From Lactuca virosa (Eukaryota > Streptophyta > Magnoliopsida > Asterales > Asteraceae): a stretch of DNA of 64,000 bases. The stretch lies in contig CAKMRJ010005523.1 in the NCBI GenBank assembly GCA_928212115.1, positions 97,794,605 through 97,858,604 on the forward strand. Direction: 5' to 3'. Below are positions 48,175 through 61,035 of the stretch, piece after piece. The translations under genes were made by a program, and so were the position numbers. Numbering within the stretch: the first letter of the stretch is position 1; the number at the start of each line of letters is the position of its first letter. The notes beneath the pieces are model-generated. The model was not told where the DNA came from and ran no database searches. It saw nothing but the letters and a program-made list of their open reading frames with translations.

Positions 48175-49731
48175 GATAATATTTTGAAAGAGATCAAGAT
48201 AGAAGATTCCATTAGAGGAGTCTTCGCATTATCACATGGCACCATTTTGAGCTCGTCTCAAAAGGAGCTAACACATAGGTTTAAGCCATATAAACTGATT
48301 TATATTCAGGTTGTTTGGCAAATAAATCCATCATTTATGTCATACTATGCACATGACTAGGTATATGGTTGAACATATCATAAGATACCAATTGGATACA
48401 TGAGTAAGTCGTTGGATGACTTTGAGAACATTTTGAAAGTACTTCAGAAGAATTAAGAGAATGTATATGAGATAATCAGTTTAGAATAAGATCTTTATTT
48501 AAAGACCTACATAAGATGCTAACTTCAAAATAGATAGAGATAATTATGAATTATAATTTGATTATGACTTCATTATTAAATGAAGAGTAAGTTTTTTTGT
48601 AATGAGATCCATGAAAAACATAATTGCACATTGTAATAAATAAGAATACAGTGCTACTTCTGAAGTTAAAATCAAATATGATTGGATGAACTAGATCATT
48701 GAAAAACTAGGTTGAATCATTCCATTCATGAATAACCTAGAAATCTTTTGTGACTCATAGAGTGTATGTAATCAAGCTAAGAAACTTTATGCCACATCAG
48801 AGCACCAACCATATTCTCCAAGATATTTAACTATACCTAGAATAAATTCAAATATGGAGATGATAGTATTCGCAGAATTCACACAAATTAAACTTAGTTA
48901 TACCCATTAATAAAGTCCATCTCTATTCAAAATATGAATGGTCACACTTCATCTATAAGTCTTCAGTATTCTAGAAATGGGATTTTGATTTGAAATTAGT
49001 ATTTGGATATTGGAACATTTTGACTACAATCCTTGGTGTGTTCTATATTAAAATGTTTAATCCATGAATAAGCTCATTATTCTAAATGTTTATAGTCAGT
49101 TATAATAGTAGGAGAAATTATGAAGTAAGACTAATAGGAATTGGATTAGTTGACTCTCGCCAGATGAAAGTAGGCAATTGGTTATAACCAAGATTCATAG
49201 GTACTTGTCAAAAAAATAGGTATTAAATGGACTTGCATTAAGATCACTTCATAATAGTTGTTGTGAGTGATAATTGATTAAAAGGTATTACCTTTGTATC
49301 CTTAACACATGAGATACACAGTGGTTCTTAAGTGTAGAGAGTGTTGTGCTTAGATATGGTCAAATGTTGATCCTGAAACGAGCAGTTATAAAAGCCATTT
49401 TCAGATATGGATTGAATTATGCAGGAGGGTTATGTAGTCAAGAGGGGATTTGATCATCTTATTTGTTGAGAGATAGACATCTAATTAGCATTACCCAAAG
49501 TTGAACTTCAAATTAGATTGATGTGATCCAAGTCTCCTTTTCAACATGATGTCTGTAACAAAGGAATAACTGATAAAACTTACCTTATACATCAAGTGAA
49601 GCTTTGAGCTTTTGTGAATTGGATGTTGATGAATGGAATTTTTCGTCGTGTGTTATTGGGTGTAGTGAAATGTTGCTAGATGTTCACCAATGTCTATATC
49701 AATCTATGATAAACCATGTGAATGTGGGAGA
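48175..49731 (+). pseudogene. N2: decayed Copia pol, end of reverse transcriptase and RNase H region
   Basis: The frame interrupted at 3367 resumes as DNILKEIKIEDSIRGVFALS (Copia consensus shape D-K-V-L-x-x-F-x-M-x-D-S-x-x-G), and near 48405-48470 a frame reads SRWMTLRTF, stop, KYFRRIKRMYM, which corresponds to the H-W-x-A-V-K-N-I-L-K-Y-L-R-R-T-K region between reverse transcriptase and RNase H. Beyond about 48500 no RNase H motif can be recognised and the sequence is too decayed to read. The segment ends with the purine-rich GTGGGAGA (49724-49731), a polypurine tract on the + strand. Confidence 0.65.
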
Positions 49732-49732
49732 T

Positions 49733-50487
49733 TGAAAGATCTTGTATGCCCAAGATTCATTATAGAATGTTATTGCTAATGACAAATGATTGTATAAGGT
49801 CACACCTTATAGGAAGTTAATACTAATTGATTATTTATTAGTATAATTTGATTCTTAACAAATAATATAAACACTTATATTTAAATTGGAAAAACATTTT
49901 TTATGAAAATAATATTTACCAACATATTGGGAATTATTGTTTTTAGGAAAAATAATAGTAAAAGAGAACAAAAATATCTTTAACATCTTTTCGTATGAAT
50001 ATTAATATTGTGTAAAATATTTTTGTCACTTTGAGTAACCATTAAATTACGTTCAACTAGATAGTTATGGGCTAGGAATAAATGACTTCACATTTTGTCT
50101 TCTTGTCTAGATAGCTGAATTCACAAGGATACGGAGTGGGATTTCTTTTGTATTTGATTATTACTAAATCCCATGCTTATAAGAAAGAGCTTTAACTTTC
50201 ACTCTATGGTGTTGAATTTTTTTCATACTTTGATGCATAAAATCAAGGCATAAGGGATGAAATGGTTAGCTTTTCTACACACTCATTCTCTTGGATTTGG
50301 GCTGCCGAAATGTCATGGCCATTTTGCTCTTCCTTGTCTTATTTTTCTTCCATTTAGTCTTCAGATTCAAAGATTGAAGTGTTGCTTCTCTTTAAGCATA
50401 TTTTGGTATATGTCTTAAAGCTTAAGAACAACATTTTACAAGTGAAGACTAGCATATTGAAGTGGTTTCATTCTTGCTTTGGTGGAT
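49733..50487 (+). repeat. N2 3' LTR, first part
   Basis: Starts TGAAAGATCTTG directly after the polypurine tract and is interrupted by S1 at 50488. Together with 52096-52347 it makes an LTR of about 1.0 kb. Confidence 0.6.
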
Positions 50488-52090
50488 TTTAACATCCCAG
50501 TTTCCATTACAATTTTTTTCATTGTTAAAAGACAATGTTACGTCCTTACCTTATTCCACCAATTGGCTCACGACCTTCACTGATCCACCAATAATATGTG
50601 TATCTAGAGTTACGACCTACCAGTGATTTCATCGTCAACACGATTCTATAGGCTCCCGACCTATCGTTATTCCGCCGCCAACCCCTCCCTTAATTGTAAT
50701 GAATAACTCAAGTACAATAATGTTTAAGCACATACAGACTATACTTTCGGCTTTTACTCTGGTACAATAACACTTAACACATAGATACTATACCTTTAAC
50801 TCAACTCTACTAACTCTTATATCCTAACATACATGTATGTATATTGTAATATATAGTATAATGAGATACTCACCTGGGCAATTACTCTGACGACTACCAG
50901 CTATCCAGCTGGCGGGCAACGCGTCTAACAAGTATTAACCTATAATACTATAATCTATTAGTCTCTGTGAGAATCTGGTAATAAAGGCTAGATCTTTCAC
51001 TAATACCAATGAATACTATGAGTTCTATCTAATAAGGAATAAGTAGGTAAGATTATGTCGGAGATAGGATTCGTTTGGTATACAAAGTATACTGTTTGGA
51101 AAATTCACTTTAAACACCTCACTAGATCTTGCCTAGACATCACTATCGTAAGTAGATTAATCAATAATTTGAATGAAATCACTGAGAAATCTTATTTATA
51201 TAAATTATTAATAACGGTTATGAATATAAATATAAGTTACACATAAAGTGTAGTAAGTGAAGCTTAAGTTACCGAGTTTCTAGCAAAAGTCGGAAAGTAA
51301 CAGACAGAACTTCGACTTTGAATACTCCTTTTCATTAGGTTATCTGATGCCTCAGAGCCTTGCTACGAATATCCTGGAAACCTGAAAGAAACCTCAGAAA
51401 ATCGGACTTTCTAGAGAGAGAAAGTTGAGAGAAAGAAAAGGAGTGAAGAAAGAATGAAGATTGAAAGCGTGTCACACTTCTGAAATTGGCGCACGGTTCT
51501 TACGTGATGTGCCATCTTCCTAATGGTGCCATGTGTCACGATTATGTGGTGTCATGTTGCTTGGTCGGTGGAAGATGAGGTTGTCGCCTCTACCACATTG
51601 CGCACTCTGGTGCTGCCATGTCATCACTTCCGGATATTTTTCAAAATCGTTGAAAATTCATAACTCTTGCATACGAGCTTCATTTTTTATGTTCTATATC
51701 CACATGTTCGTATCTACGAGTACTACAACTTTCCTTTAGCCTCCGTTAGCTAATTCTCACTCCATTTTAAATTTATAGTATGTGAAGATTATATTGTAAA
51801 AGACCATGCAAAATTCATAACTTCTTCATAAAAACTCTGTTCTCGATGTTCTCTATATCGACAGTTTGTATTTACGGAACTCCAACTTTCGTTCAAATTG
51901 TTTGGCTAACAATCTACCAATTTTCATTTCAATTTCTATGTAGCATACTGATGTACTGTGTCGCATCAAAAATTCAAAAAATCAGAACTTCCTCATACGA
52001 AGTCATCTTTAAGCATTTTTTATTTTGTACTTTAAATTTTATAAGATGTTTCTATTAAATTCTACTATAAAGTGAAAGAGGGGTGTTACA
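50488..52090. mobile_element. S1: solo LTR in the N2 LTR
   Basis: 1,603 bases starting TTTAACATCCCAG (a decayed TGTAACATCCC) and ending GGGGTGTTACA, the ends of Gypsy-type LTRs. Flanked by TGGAT (50483-50487) and TGGAC (52091-52095), a target duplication with one mismatch. No internal region, so probably a solo LTR. It has GTTACGTCC near 50538 and direct repeats of a stress-like wording (CATAACTTCTTCATA and similar) in the right half. Confidence 0.65.
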
Positions 52091-52095
52091 TGGAC

Positions 52096-52347
52096 ACATT
52101 ATAGAGAGTTTCTTCTTGAAGATTTAATGTTATCTTCATCAACTTCCTAATTGTCAAAAGAAACCAAAGTTTTCAAAGGTTGTGAACATCTTCTTTCGTT
52201 TGGCTATGTTTTAATCTTTCTAAGTCTTGCAAAACGATCATTGGTGCGCTAAGATGGTTTTCGTTTATTGAAATTCTATAATGGTTTTGTTGCTAATTAC
52301 GTCGAATTTGTCACCGTAATTAGACTAATTTTAATAAAAACCCAACA
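52096..52347 (+). repeat. N2 3' LTR, second part
   Basis: Continues the Copia LTR after S1 and ends AAAACCCAACA, where wording typical of Gypsy LTRs (GGGGAACTTACTAAGCTTTG) takes over. Confidence 0.55.
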
Positions 52348-52564
52348 ATTTTGGGGAACTTACTAAGCTTTGCGTTTATGGTTTTAAGTTTAAATGTTGC
52401 AAGTTGTTTTGGTAGCAAAGGGGAGGACACGCATGATTGTATCACATCCATTGAAGATTTTTGTACTTTATTACTTTTATGATTATTACTATGATCTTTG
52501 ATTTCGGAATTGCAAGTTCGTATTTTGGTTATCTGATTATCTTCTAATGAATTGAGATGGTTTT

Positions 52565-52650
<86 letters not shown>

Positions 52651-52677
52651 TATATATGTAATTATTGGGATGTTACA
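52348..52677 (+). repeat. N1: 3' end of a Gypsy-type 5' LTR
   Basis: Ends GGGATGTTACA and is followed after three bases by a primer-binding site, so it is the end of a 5' LTR on the + strand. The rest of the LTR lies upstream of the N2 insertion and outside the window. The words AACTTACTAAGCTTTGCG also occur in inverse sense in the N4 LTR (near 4515), showing a related family. Confidence 0.65.
52563..52655. repeat. (TTA)n-(TA)n microsatellite
   Basis: TTA units pass into about 35 TA units, with a single GA interruption near 52649. Confidence 0.92.
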
Positions 52678-52680
52678 AGT

Positions 52681-52698
52681 TGGTATCAGAACCTTGGT
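52681..52698 (+). other. N1 primer-binding site
   Basis: TGGTATCAGAACCTTGGT, three bases after the LTR. It fits initiator-Met tRNA with one change (GAAC for GAGC). Confidence 0.75.
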
Positions 52699-52894
52699 TT
52701 GAGGGATTCAGGCTAGCATTGAATGCATCTAAACTTAAACTGAGGACTAAGAGAATCTTTTACTAAATGTTTTTCAAAAAGGTTTTCTAAAAATAAAAGG
52801 ATGTGATGCATGCAATCAATCGCATCTCAAGTAAGTGATTCGCAAAATATACACACATGTTTGATATGCTACTTATGATATAATTTGAATTTTT

Positions 52895-53167
52895 GGAGAG
52901 GTATGCTACTGTATAGGCTAAGCATATTTCATGAATTGCATGTTAGAATGCCCTGATCTTTTGATGCCTTATTACCTGATGGATCTTCTACTTGAATGTT
53001 CTTGCTTTGTGTTATGTGAAACCTATGTTGGAGAGGTATGCTACTATATAGGCTAAGGATCTTTTAGGATATGCATGTTAGAATCCCCTGATCTTTTGAT
53101 GCCTTCTTACCTGATGGATTTTCTGCTTGAATGTTGCTCGGTTTGTGCTATGTGTAACCTATATTGA
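52895..53167 (+). repeat. N1 tandem repeat of 135 bases
   Basis: Two head-to-tail copies, each beginning GGAGAGGTATGCTACT and including CCCTGATCTTTTGATGCCTT, in the N1 leader downstream of the primer-binding site. The flanks 52699-52894 and 53168-53342 hold no gene. Confidence 0.85.
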
Positions 53168-53342
53168 TATTAATTAGCTATTAAGAAAATGCGTTAGGTT
53201 GCATGTCCTGAGTATTACATAGTTTTAAAATGCTTGATTTGACCCTATTGTACAACTCATGTTTTAGTCCAACCGTTGTAGTGATTGATGTTTCAGTCGA
53301 AAGAATGTATAATTTTTTTATCCATGTAAATGTCTTCGTAAG

Positions 53343-56300
53343 TGTCACACCCCAAAACCGGAACGGCGGAAACATTCTGGGGTGGAGGACGTCATGTTTA
53401 GTATCACAAGACATGAATCATAGTAAGCAAAGTAATAAACAACCATTTCGTTAGAAAGAAAGTGTTTACAAAGTATGTGATTCACAAAATATGGAATACA
53501 CAGCAAATAACAAAAAGACATGAAGCTATACTGCTCCATCTTCAGAATCCCAGTGCGCGAACCTGTCTACTGGTCTCCTGAGAATACAAGTTATTTTGAA
53601 AGCGTAGATCAGCATTTAAGCTGGTGAGTTCATAAGATTTAAGTGATGTAAGTGAGTAGTAAGAAAGTTATAGTAAGTGATAGTAAGTTTTGTTTAGAAA
53701 AGTTTGCCTATTCCTCCAGGAAATCCTATATTTCCTGCTTTGATGAAAGATAAGTAAAAAATGACTCTACAGTCCTTTCTATGAGTATTAAATGAATACA
53801 AGTTATATAAAACTCAGAGTAAACAAACAATCGAATGTGTGTATTTGCCCTAAGCCCACAACCAAAAAAGGAACAGTAAATGAGGCGGAAGGCACACATC
53901 CCATTGTTTGTTAGATCATCGTTGTATATAACCCCTGCGTATTCACTTGGTACTCACGGAGTTAACTATAATAGTTCATTTATGTTTGATGATAAGATTC
54001 CTTAAGAAAACCCCTATTTCTTTTAGTAAAAATGGTAACCACAGTAGTTCCTTCTATAATCACCTAGTTTATACTAGCTATATATAATCTAATATCGAAT
54101 GGAAAGTTAATTGTGTGAATCTGCCCTAAGCCCACAACCAAACAAGGAACAGGGAATGAGGCGGAAAGCACACATCCAACTACCTATCGGATATTAATTA
54201 TATATAACTCTGATGTATAAACTAAGGTATTATAGAATTAACCACATAAGGTCCTTTAAGTTATACTGGTTTAATAAAAATGGATTAAACCCTTTACTGG
54301 TAAGTTTCTAGTTTTGAATACCAAAAGTTCTTTATTTGAAGAGCATGATTTGTACTAGAAAACGGTGCATTGAATTATTGTCCTATGACCTGGCCCATAC
54401 CTGGTACCCCTTATGATTACTTAGTGTATACGAAAACATATATATATCTAATATTGGATAGATAGTAGGATGGGTGTATCTGCTCTAAGCCCACAACCAA
54501 ACAAGGAATAGGAAATGAAGCGGAAAGCACACATCCTACTATCTGTCGGATCCGATTAATATATATCCCTGAATGCATACACTAAGGAATCATAAAGTTA
54601 GTATTATAGGCACCCTTCTACTGAATGTACTAGACTCGAAATGTTCTGTGTGTAGGTTGTAAAATGTAATTTCTCCCTAGTTTATAACTATCTTGACTCG
54701 AAAATAGTTTGTATTAACTTTCAAGTGGAACTGTCACAAAATGAAAGTAATGGAAAATTATAAGTACTCAGTTGTCTTATGAACTGACATCCTGCAGTAC
54801 TGTTTACCTTAAAATATGTTTGTATTATTAAGGTCATAACGTGATGAATAGAACCCATACTTTACGCTCTCACTGCAAGAGATTCTGGGAACCAAACACG
54901 TCTTCCGCAAACCAGTTGATAGGCCGTGTAAATTCACATTAAAGTTATTTGATCCGGTATACCCAATATAACTATCACTAATTGCCTAGAACAATGAGTT
55001 ACTGATTCATTGGTATTATTAGATCTAGTATGTTCCTATGCTATAGCATCTTAGTAAGTTTGTTATGTTATAGTATCTTAGTATGTTCTCTTGTTATAGT
55101 ATCTTAGTATCTTCTTGTTATAGTATCTTAGTATCTTCTAGTATCTAGTATGAACTGAACCCCTAAACTATACCCCTTATAGTTTACTAGTATTTTACTT
55201 GAACTGTTGTTGAAAAGACTCATTTTTCTACTAAGTTATGCTTGTACTTTAAAAACGGAGTTTTGTTAAACTATAAAGTAACATAACTTTAAAAGAGTTT
55301 TTGAAATGTTTTGACCACTTATAAATGACATAAGCAATCTTTTTAAAGATGTTTATAACAAACAATTACACAATTATCATTGTGTTCAACTTGTATCCCC
55401 CCCCCCTTAAAAGCATTTAAAACAGTTTAAAAGATTGATTACATGGGTATGAACTCACCTTATGTGGGTGATTCAAACGAATATGCGCGTACGGATGAGA
55501 AGTTCCTCGAATGAAGTCCCGAGACTTAACGATTCCTAAATTACATATAATGGCATATATTGGCATAAATACAGTGTTTGGAAGCAACCAAATGCAAGGA
55601 AACACCTTAAGGGACTAGGAAACACTTTGACCAAGTGTTGGAATCACATGTGATTCAACTAAAGGGAGTGTACGGCCACTTGAAGGAGTGTCCGGCCAGG
55701 GAGTGTGCGGCCGCACACTCATGGTAATGAGTGCACAAAAGTGTTTTCCAAAGGTAGGGAGGCTTGTGGGACAATTGCTCAACAAGTGGTGAAGCTGGAA
55801 ATGCATTTTGAAGGCCCTTTAGGGGTGTTTTGAGGGGTGTACAGCCACACTTGGGTGTGCGGCCACACACACCTTGTGTTCATGAGCTCTGGGCATTTTG
55901 AAGATGCTAAACTAGTATTCTTAACAAGATCTAAGCATAGGGAAGGAGTACTTATGATCCGGAGGCTCGAGAAGGCTCAAAATCACCAAGAACAAGTGTG
56001 TGTTCTTGGTGGTCTTGGTGAAATGGATGAAGATTTGAAGATCTAGCCAAAACACAAGATTTCCAATGGATGAAATCAAAGGGTGTTACTAGTTTAAAAT
56101 AATTATCAACAAATCAAGGAAGAACACTTACAATCTTGAAGATCTAGGATGAAAATCGGATGATAGTTGAGAGAGAAGTCGAGTTCTTGGTTTGGGAGGG
56201 TGAAAAGAGATAAAGGAAAGCTAAGTCCCTCCTATATACACGAGAGTGTGCTGCCAGGAGAGGGGTGTGCGGCAGCACACTCCTCATGTTGGAGTGTAAG

Positions 56301-56477
56301 GCTTGATTTCGATGCTAGAAGTGTACGCGACCCATTCCTATACTCAATGCTTGAATGTACTGAGCTTTGAACCTTTAAACGGACTCTAAACAAGGCTAAA
56401 TGATAGCAGAAATGAGTCTGACACTCAGTTGAGTTAAATGGATGAACTGTTAAAGAAAAAAAACTCGGGTTGTCACA
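53343..56477 (-). repeat. S2 3' LTR
   Basis: Begins TGTCACACCCCAAAACCGG and ends GGTTGTCACA. Three copies of a module with the core CCCACAACCAAACAAGGAAC lie at 53851, 54127 and 54486. A run of nine or ten C is at about 55398. Also present are short repeats TATAGTATCTTAGTAT (55070-55145). Confidence 0.9.
55701..55720. repeat. Perfect 20-base palindrome in the S2 LTR
   Basis: GAGTGTGCGGCCGCACACTC equals its own reverse complement. The same palindrome stands at 62311-62330 in the other LTR, and a 16-base form at 62465-62480. Confidence 0.9.
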
Positions 56478-57625
56478 TCATCCCCCGGTTAGATGGAATT
56501 TCGTCCCGAAATTAGCTTTCTTAGCAGTACTACTGGGGTTGCGCTCCTCTGGATTGGCAGAATACCCACTCGTAGACCTGGAAACTTTGCCCTACTGTTC
56601 ATGATAGGATTCATACTCGGTCCATCTATCATTACTTCATGTATACAAGTCGTATATAATTAGGATTAGTTAGACGGTCGGATGTGCGACTCTGCCCCAG
56701 GTCCACAACCAAACAAGGAACAGGAGATAGGGCGGAAACACACATACTAGATCTGCGTAATCATAATCATATACCACCCTCGCGTATACACTAAATAGTG
56801 ATAGGTGGGTTGTATTCGTCCTTAGCCTCTGTGCTCGAACTTGGTCTGCTGGACGAGTGGTATTTCGGAAAGGTCTGCTGAACATACGACGGCAAGGCTT
56901 TGGAGGACAAAGTACCCTTCGCATGAGTACTTCGGGGTTTAGAATACGAAAGACAAAACTGAGGTTTAGGTCGGACTGTCGTTACGAATGACGAAGGTTT
57001 CGTGAACTTGACGGTCGAGGCGATAGGAACATATGAACTTAGTATGGTGAGGACCACGCCAACTCATGACGAATGATAGTAACGGACTCTTTACTGAACA
57101 AAGTTTTGGCCGATTTGAAAGAAACGTTTGTTATACGATGATGTACTTCCCTAGTGTGCTAAAAGATGTACTCTTTGTAAATGTTCTAGTGTTTTCTATT
57201 TTCCTCTTGTTGTTAACACTTCTACGTATCGTACCGCGATGTGCGCGTACATACCGCGAAAGTGCTTTGATAACTAGTGTCGATACTTTAAACTACGATC
57301 CTCCTTGGTACCACTACGATCGCCTGGAATATACAAGTTATGAATAATTAAGATGAATTGGACGGTCGACTGAGTAACTCTGCCTCAAATCCACAACCAA
57401 ACAAGGAACAGAATTAAGGCGGAATCACTCACTCTAAGTCTGCAAAATCTTAGCTATGCACAACCCTAATGTACATACTAAGCCATCATAGCTTCTCAGA
57501 ACGGATCCCTTAGTTCTCTTGAATACTGTGACTTATTTCAATAAGTGAGTTATTATAATTACTTTTAAGTGTTATCCCCAAGTTTTAATCTTATATAAAT
57601 ATAAATTAATTTTTCAAAGTAATTA
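56478..57625 (-). other. S2 interior downstream of gag, with polypurine tract
   Basis: Begins with the polypurine tract (AACCGGGGGATGA on the - strand, 56478-56490). No pol motif is found. It carries two more copies of the ACAACCAAACAAGGAACAG module (56701 and 57389). Confidence 0.7.
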
Positions 57626-58826
57626 CTATTTCGAAAACGTACCGCTGCTCGCTGGCGACTCTGAGGTCGATTCTCCTGCGGTGATTATCAAAATTCGTCC
57701 ATCCGCTCCTGAGTTCTTTGTTATCGGGCAGTCCTCCTGGTAGTGTCCATTCTCACCACAACCATAGCAGGCTTGGTTTTCTTCAACTCCGGGGACTTGG
57801 GAGATCGGTTGAGCCGGTGCCCTGCAGAAACGGACTGTGTGTCCCTTTCTGTGGCAGTTCAGACACTGCATTTCCCGACATACTCCAGTGTGGTGATAGT
57901 TGCACTTTCCACACTTCGGGAGGGTTCCAGCATATCGACTGGCAGGTGCTGGAGTAGCAGGTTTTGTGGCGGCGTACATAGTACTCGTTTGTTCCTCCTG
58001 CGGGGGTTCCTGTGTTGTTCGCTTCTTCTTCCTCTTGTTCCCCGACTTTGGTTTATAGTCCTCTTCCCTTGATGGCTCGGGAACGGGGACTTCCACACCA
58101 TGGCGGACTCCGTGGTTGATGAGTTGCTAGGCCAGGCGTTTAGGACTATCGAATGTGGCTGGGTTAGAAGACAACACATCTCCTTGGATCGGGGCAGATA
58201 GACCCCAGATGTATCTTTCTATCTTCTTGCTCTCCGGGGTAACCATCCCGGGGCATAGTGCTGCTAGGTCGCTGAACCGGTCAGTGTAGGCCACTATGTC
58301 TGAGCCGACCATCGTGAGCTCCCATAGTTCTTGTTCCAGCTTTTGAACTTCGCCCAAGGGGCAGTATTCTTCCGCATTAACTCTTTTAGGTTCTCCCAAC
58401 CTATTGAGTTAGCCACTGATAGGGTCAGTGACTTAACATGGCTGTTCCACCATGTCAGGGCTCTGTCAGAGAAGGTGCAGGCAGCAAACTTCACTTTGCT
58501 CCCTTCAGGGCACGAACAGATTTCGAAGACCGAATCTGTTTTCTCGAACCATCGCATCAGAGCGATGACTCCACCATTTCCATCGAAGGAATTGGGTTTG
58601 CAGTTCATGAAGTCTTTATACGAACACTCCCTTGGGTGTCCGTGAGTAACTCCGGGGTTGGTTAGGTGGGTACCACTACCAGATCCGAGGGTACCACCTT
58701 CACCGAAATGAGCTACAACAGTTGCCACTGTGGCAGATATTGCTGCTTGAAGAGCAGCAGGATAGAATTGTAGCGGTGGAGTTGGAGTTATCGGAGTAGT
58801 GCGTCTGTTCGATCTGCGAGGAGGCA
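57626..58826 (-). pseudogene. S2 gag (Gypsy retrotrans_gag, zinc knuckles)
   Basis: Nearly complete gag of about 400 codons. The start is the ATG at 58826 (MPPRRSNRRTT). The retrotrans_gag region has CKPNSFDGNGGVIALMRWFE, GSKVKFAACTFSDRALTWWN and WENLKELM. A one-base frameshift near 58372 leads to EYCPLGEVQKLEQELWEL and DLAALCPGMVTPESKKIERY, then an in-frame TAG at about 58127. A basic stretch (KRKKKR) precedes a Cys-rich part: CGKCNYHHTGVC, the knuckle CLNCHRKGHTVRFC (57824-57865) and the knuckle CYGCGENGHYQEDC (57728-57769), both CX2CX4HX4C. The gene ends shortly after with SSGTFSK and a stop, at the point where complete elements continue into protease. With only two lesions it has decayed much less than the N4 gag. 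Confidence 0.85.
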
Positions 58827-59891
58827 TCTTTGCTAAAAGAATACAAAGATGATATGGAATAAGTCTAAAGCAATGGACATAAGCCGAAAGCTGAAAAGAC
58901 AAGGTTATCCTAGTTCTGAGTGTATCGGGTCCTGACTTCCACAGGGTTCTGGAAACAATTCATAAAAGAGTCTATACCGAATAAACTTTATGAATTTGGA
59001 ATGGCTATCCTCGAATGAATATCTGTTACCTGAATAACGGTTACCAGCTGCATGTAAGAAAATAATCCTATCACATAATGTGAGCAGTGCTTCCACTAAC
59101 TCATTAAGTTAACAAGATTATTATTTATTAGTGAGACGCATAAGACGTTTTGGTTACTTCGGTTGATCCTTATTTAAAAGCTTCTCATGAACTTTCTCTT
59201 GTTCCTCCTTGACTCTTCTGTTGACTGTTATGGGGAAGTGGTTACATCTATCTGGGTTTGTCGTGCGAGAATGGAAGTGTCTAAAGAATCTATGAGATTT
59301 AAGTGAAACATTATGGGGTGATCCTTACAGAGTCCTCCTATAATTGCACAATGTATACAAGTTGTATATAATTCAAGATTAAATAGACCTTCGAATAAGT
59401 GATCCTACTCCAAAACCACAACCAAACAAGGAACAGGTAGTGAAGCGTAGATCACAAATTCTAAGTCTATAAAACCTCAATTATATATAACCTTGGGAGT
59501 ATACATTGCAAGATTATAGACCTATCCGTAAGGGTCTTTTAAGTTATCACATAAGTTATTTGTATAGTGCCTAAAATACTCCTATAGTATTTTAATGTAA
59601 TGTACTTGGTATGTTTTAAACTTGTTATCGCGTTATAGTATCATAGAATACTCCTATAGTATTCTAACTCTATGTACTTGATCTAGTATTCTCTTGACTA
59701 GTAATAGGTAAGTTTTAATACCGTTGCAACACCACATTACTCCCAAACACATGTTGGTCACATCTCGAATGAATATAGTTGATCAGGCTATATTGATCCT
59801 AGCTATGATTACATAACTGTCCAGGTTTGACCATAGTGTTCAACCTTTAACTTCTTCTGTTCTGTTCTTCTTGTCATACTCGTTCTAGTAT
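58827..59891 (-). other. S2 leader, primer-binding site missing
   Basis: Non-coding. It contains one copy of the CCACAACCAAACAAGGAACA module (59411) and TATAGTATTCTA words like those in the LTR. At its right edge the expected primer-binding site and about 85 bases of LTR end are absent. Confidence 0.65.
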
Positions 59892-60942
59892 GCAAAGTAA
59901 TAAACAACCATTTCATTAGAAAATAGAATACATAGCAAAGTAATAAACAACCATTTCATTAGAAAGAAAGTGTTTACAAAGTATGTGATTCACATAATAT
60001 AGAATACATAGCAAATAACAAAAAGTCATGAAGCTATACTGCTCCATCTTCTGAATCCCAGTGCGCGAACCTGTCTACTGGTCTCCTGAGAATACAAGTT
60101 ATTTTGAAAGCGTAGATCAGCATTTCAGCTGGTGAGTTCATAAGATTTAAGTGATGTAAGTGAGTAGTAAGAAAGTTGTAGTAAGTGATAGTAAGTTCTG
60201 TTTAGAAAAGTTTGTCTGTTCCTCCAGGAAATCCTATATTTCCTGCTTTGATGAAAGATAAGTAAAAATGACTCTACAGTCCTTTCTATGAGTATTAAAT
60301 GAATACAACTTATATAAAACTCAGAGTAAACAAACAATCGATTGTGTGTATCTGCCCTAAGCCCACAACCAAACAAGGAACAGGAAATGAGGCGGAAAGG
60401 CACACATCTCATTGTTTGTTAGATCATCGTTGTATATAACCCCTGCGTATTCACTTGGTACTCATGGAGTTAACTGTAATAGTTCCTTTATGTTTGATGA
60501 AAAGATTCCTTAAGAAAACCCTTATTTCTTTTAGTAAAAATGGTAACCACAGTAGTTCCTTCTATACTCACTTAGTTTATACTAGCTATATATAATCTAA
60601 TATCGAATGGATAGTTAATTGTGTGAATCTGCCCTAAGCCCACAACCAAACAAGGAACAGGGAATAAGGCGGAAAGCACACATCCAACTACATATCGGAT
60701 ATTAATTATATATAACTCTGATGTATAAACTAAGGTATTATAGAATTAACCACCTAAGATCCTTTAAGTTGTACTGGTTTAATAAAAATGGATTAAACCC
60801 TTTACTGCTAAGTTTCTAGTTTTGAATACCAAAATTTCTTTATTTAAAAAGCATGATTTCTACTAGAAAACGGTGCATTGAATTAGTGTCCTATGACCTG
60901 GCCCATACCTGGTACCCTTTATGATTACTTAGTGTATACGGA

Positions 60943-61035
<93 letters not shown>

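Noticed and set aside
53851..54511. Regularly spaced repeats that could recall a CRISPR array
   Set aside because: Spacing is 276 and 359 bases, the units are long and diverged and lie in a plant LTR.
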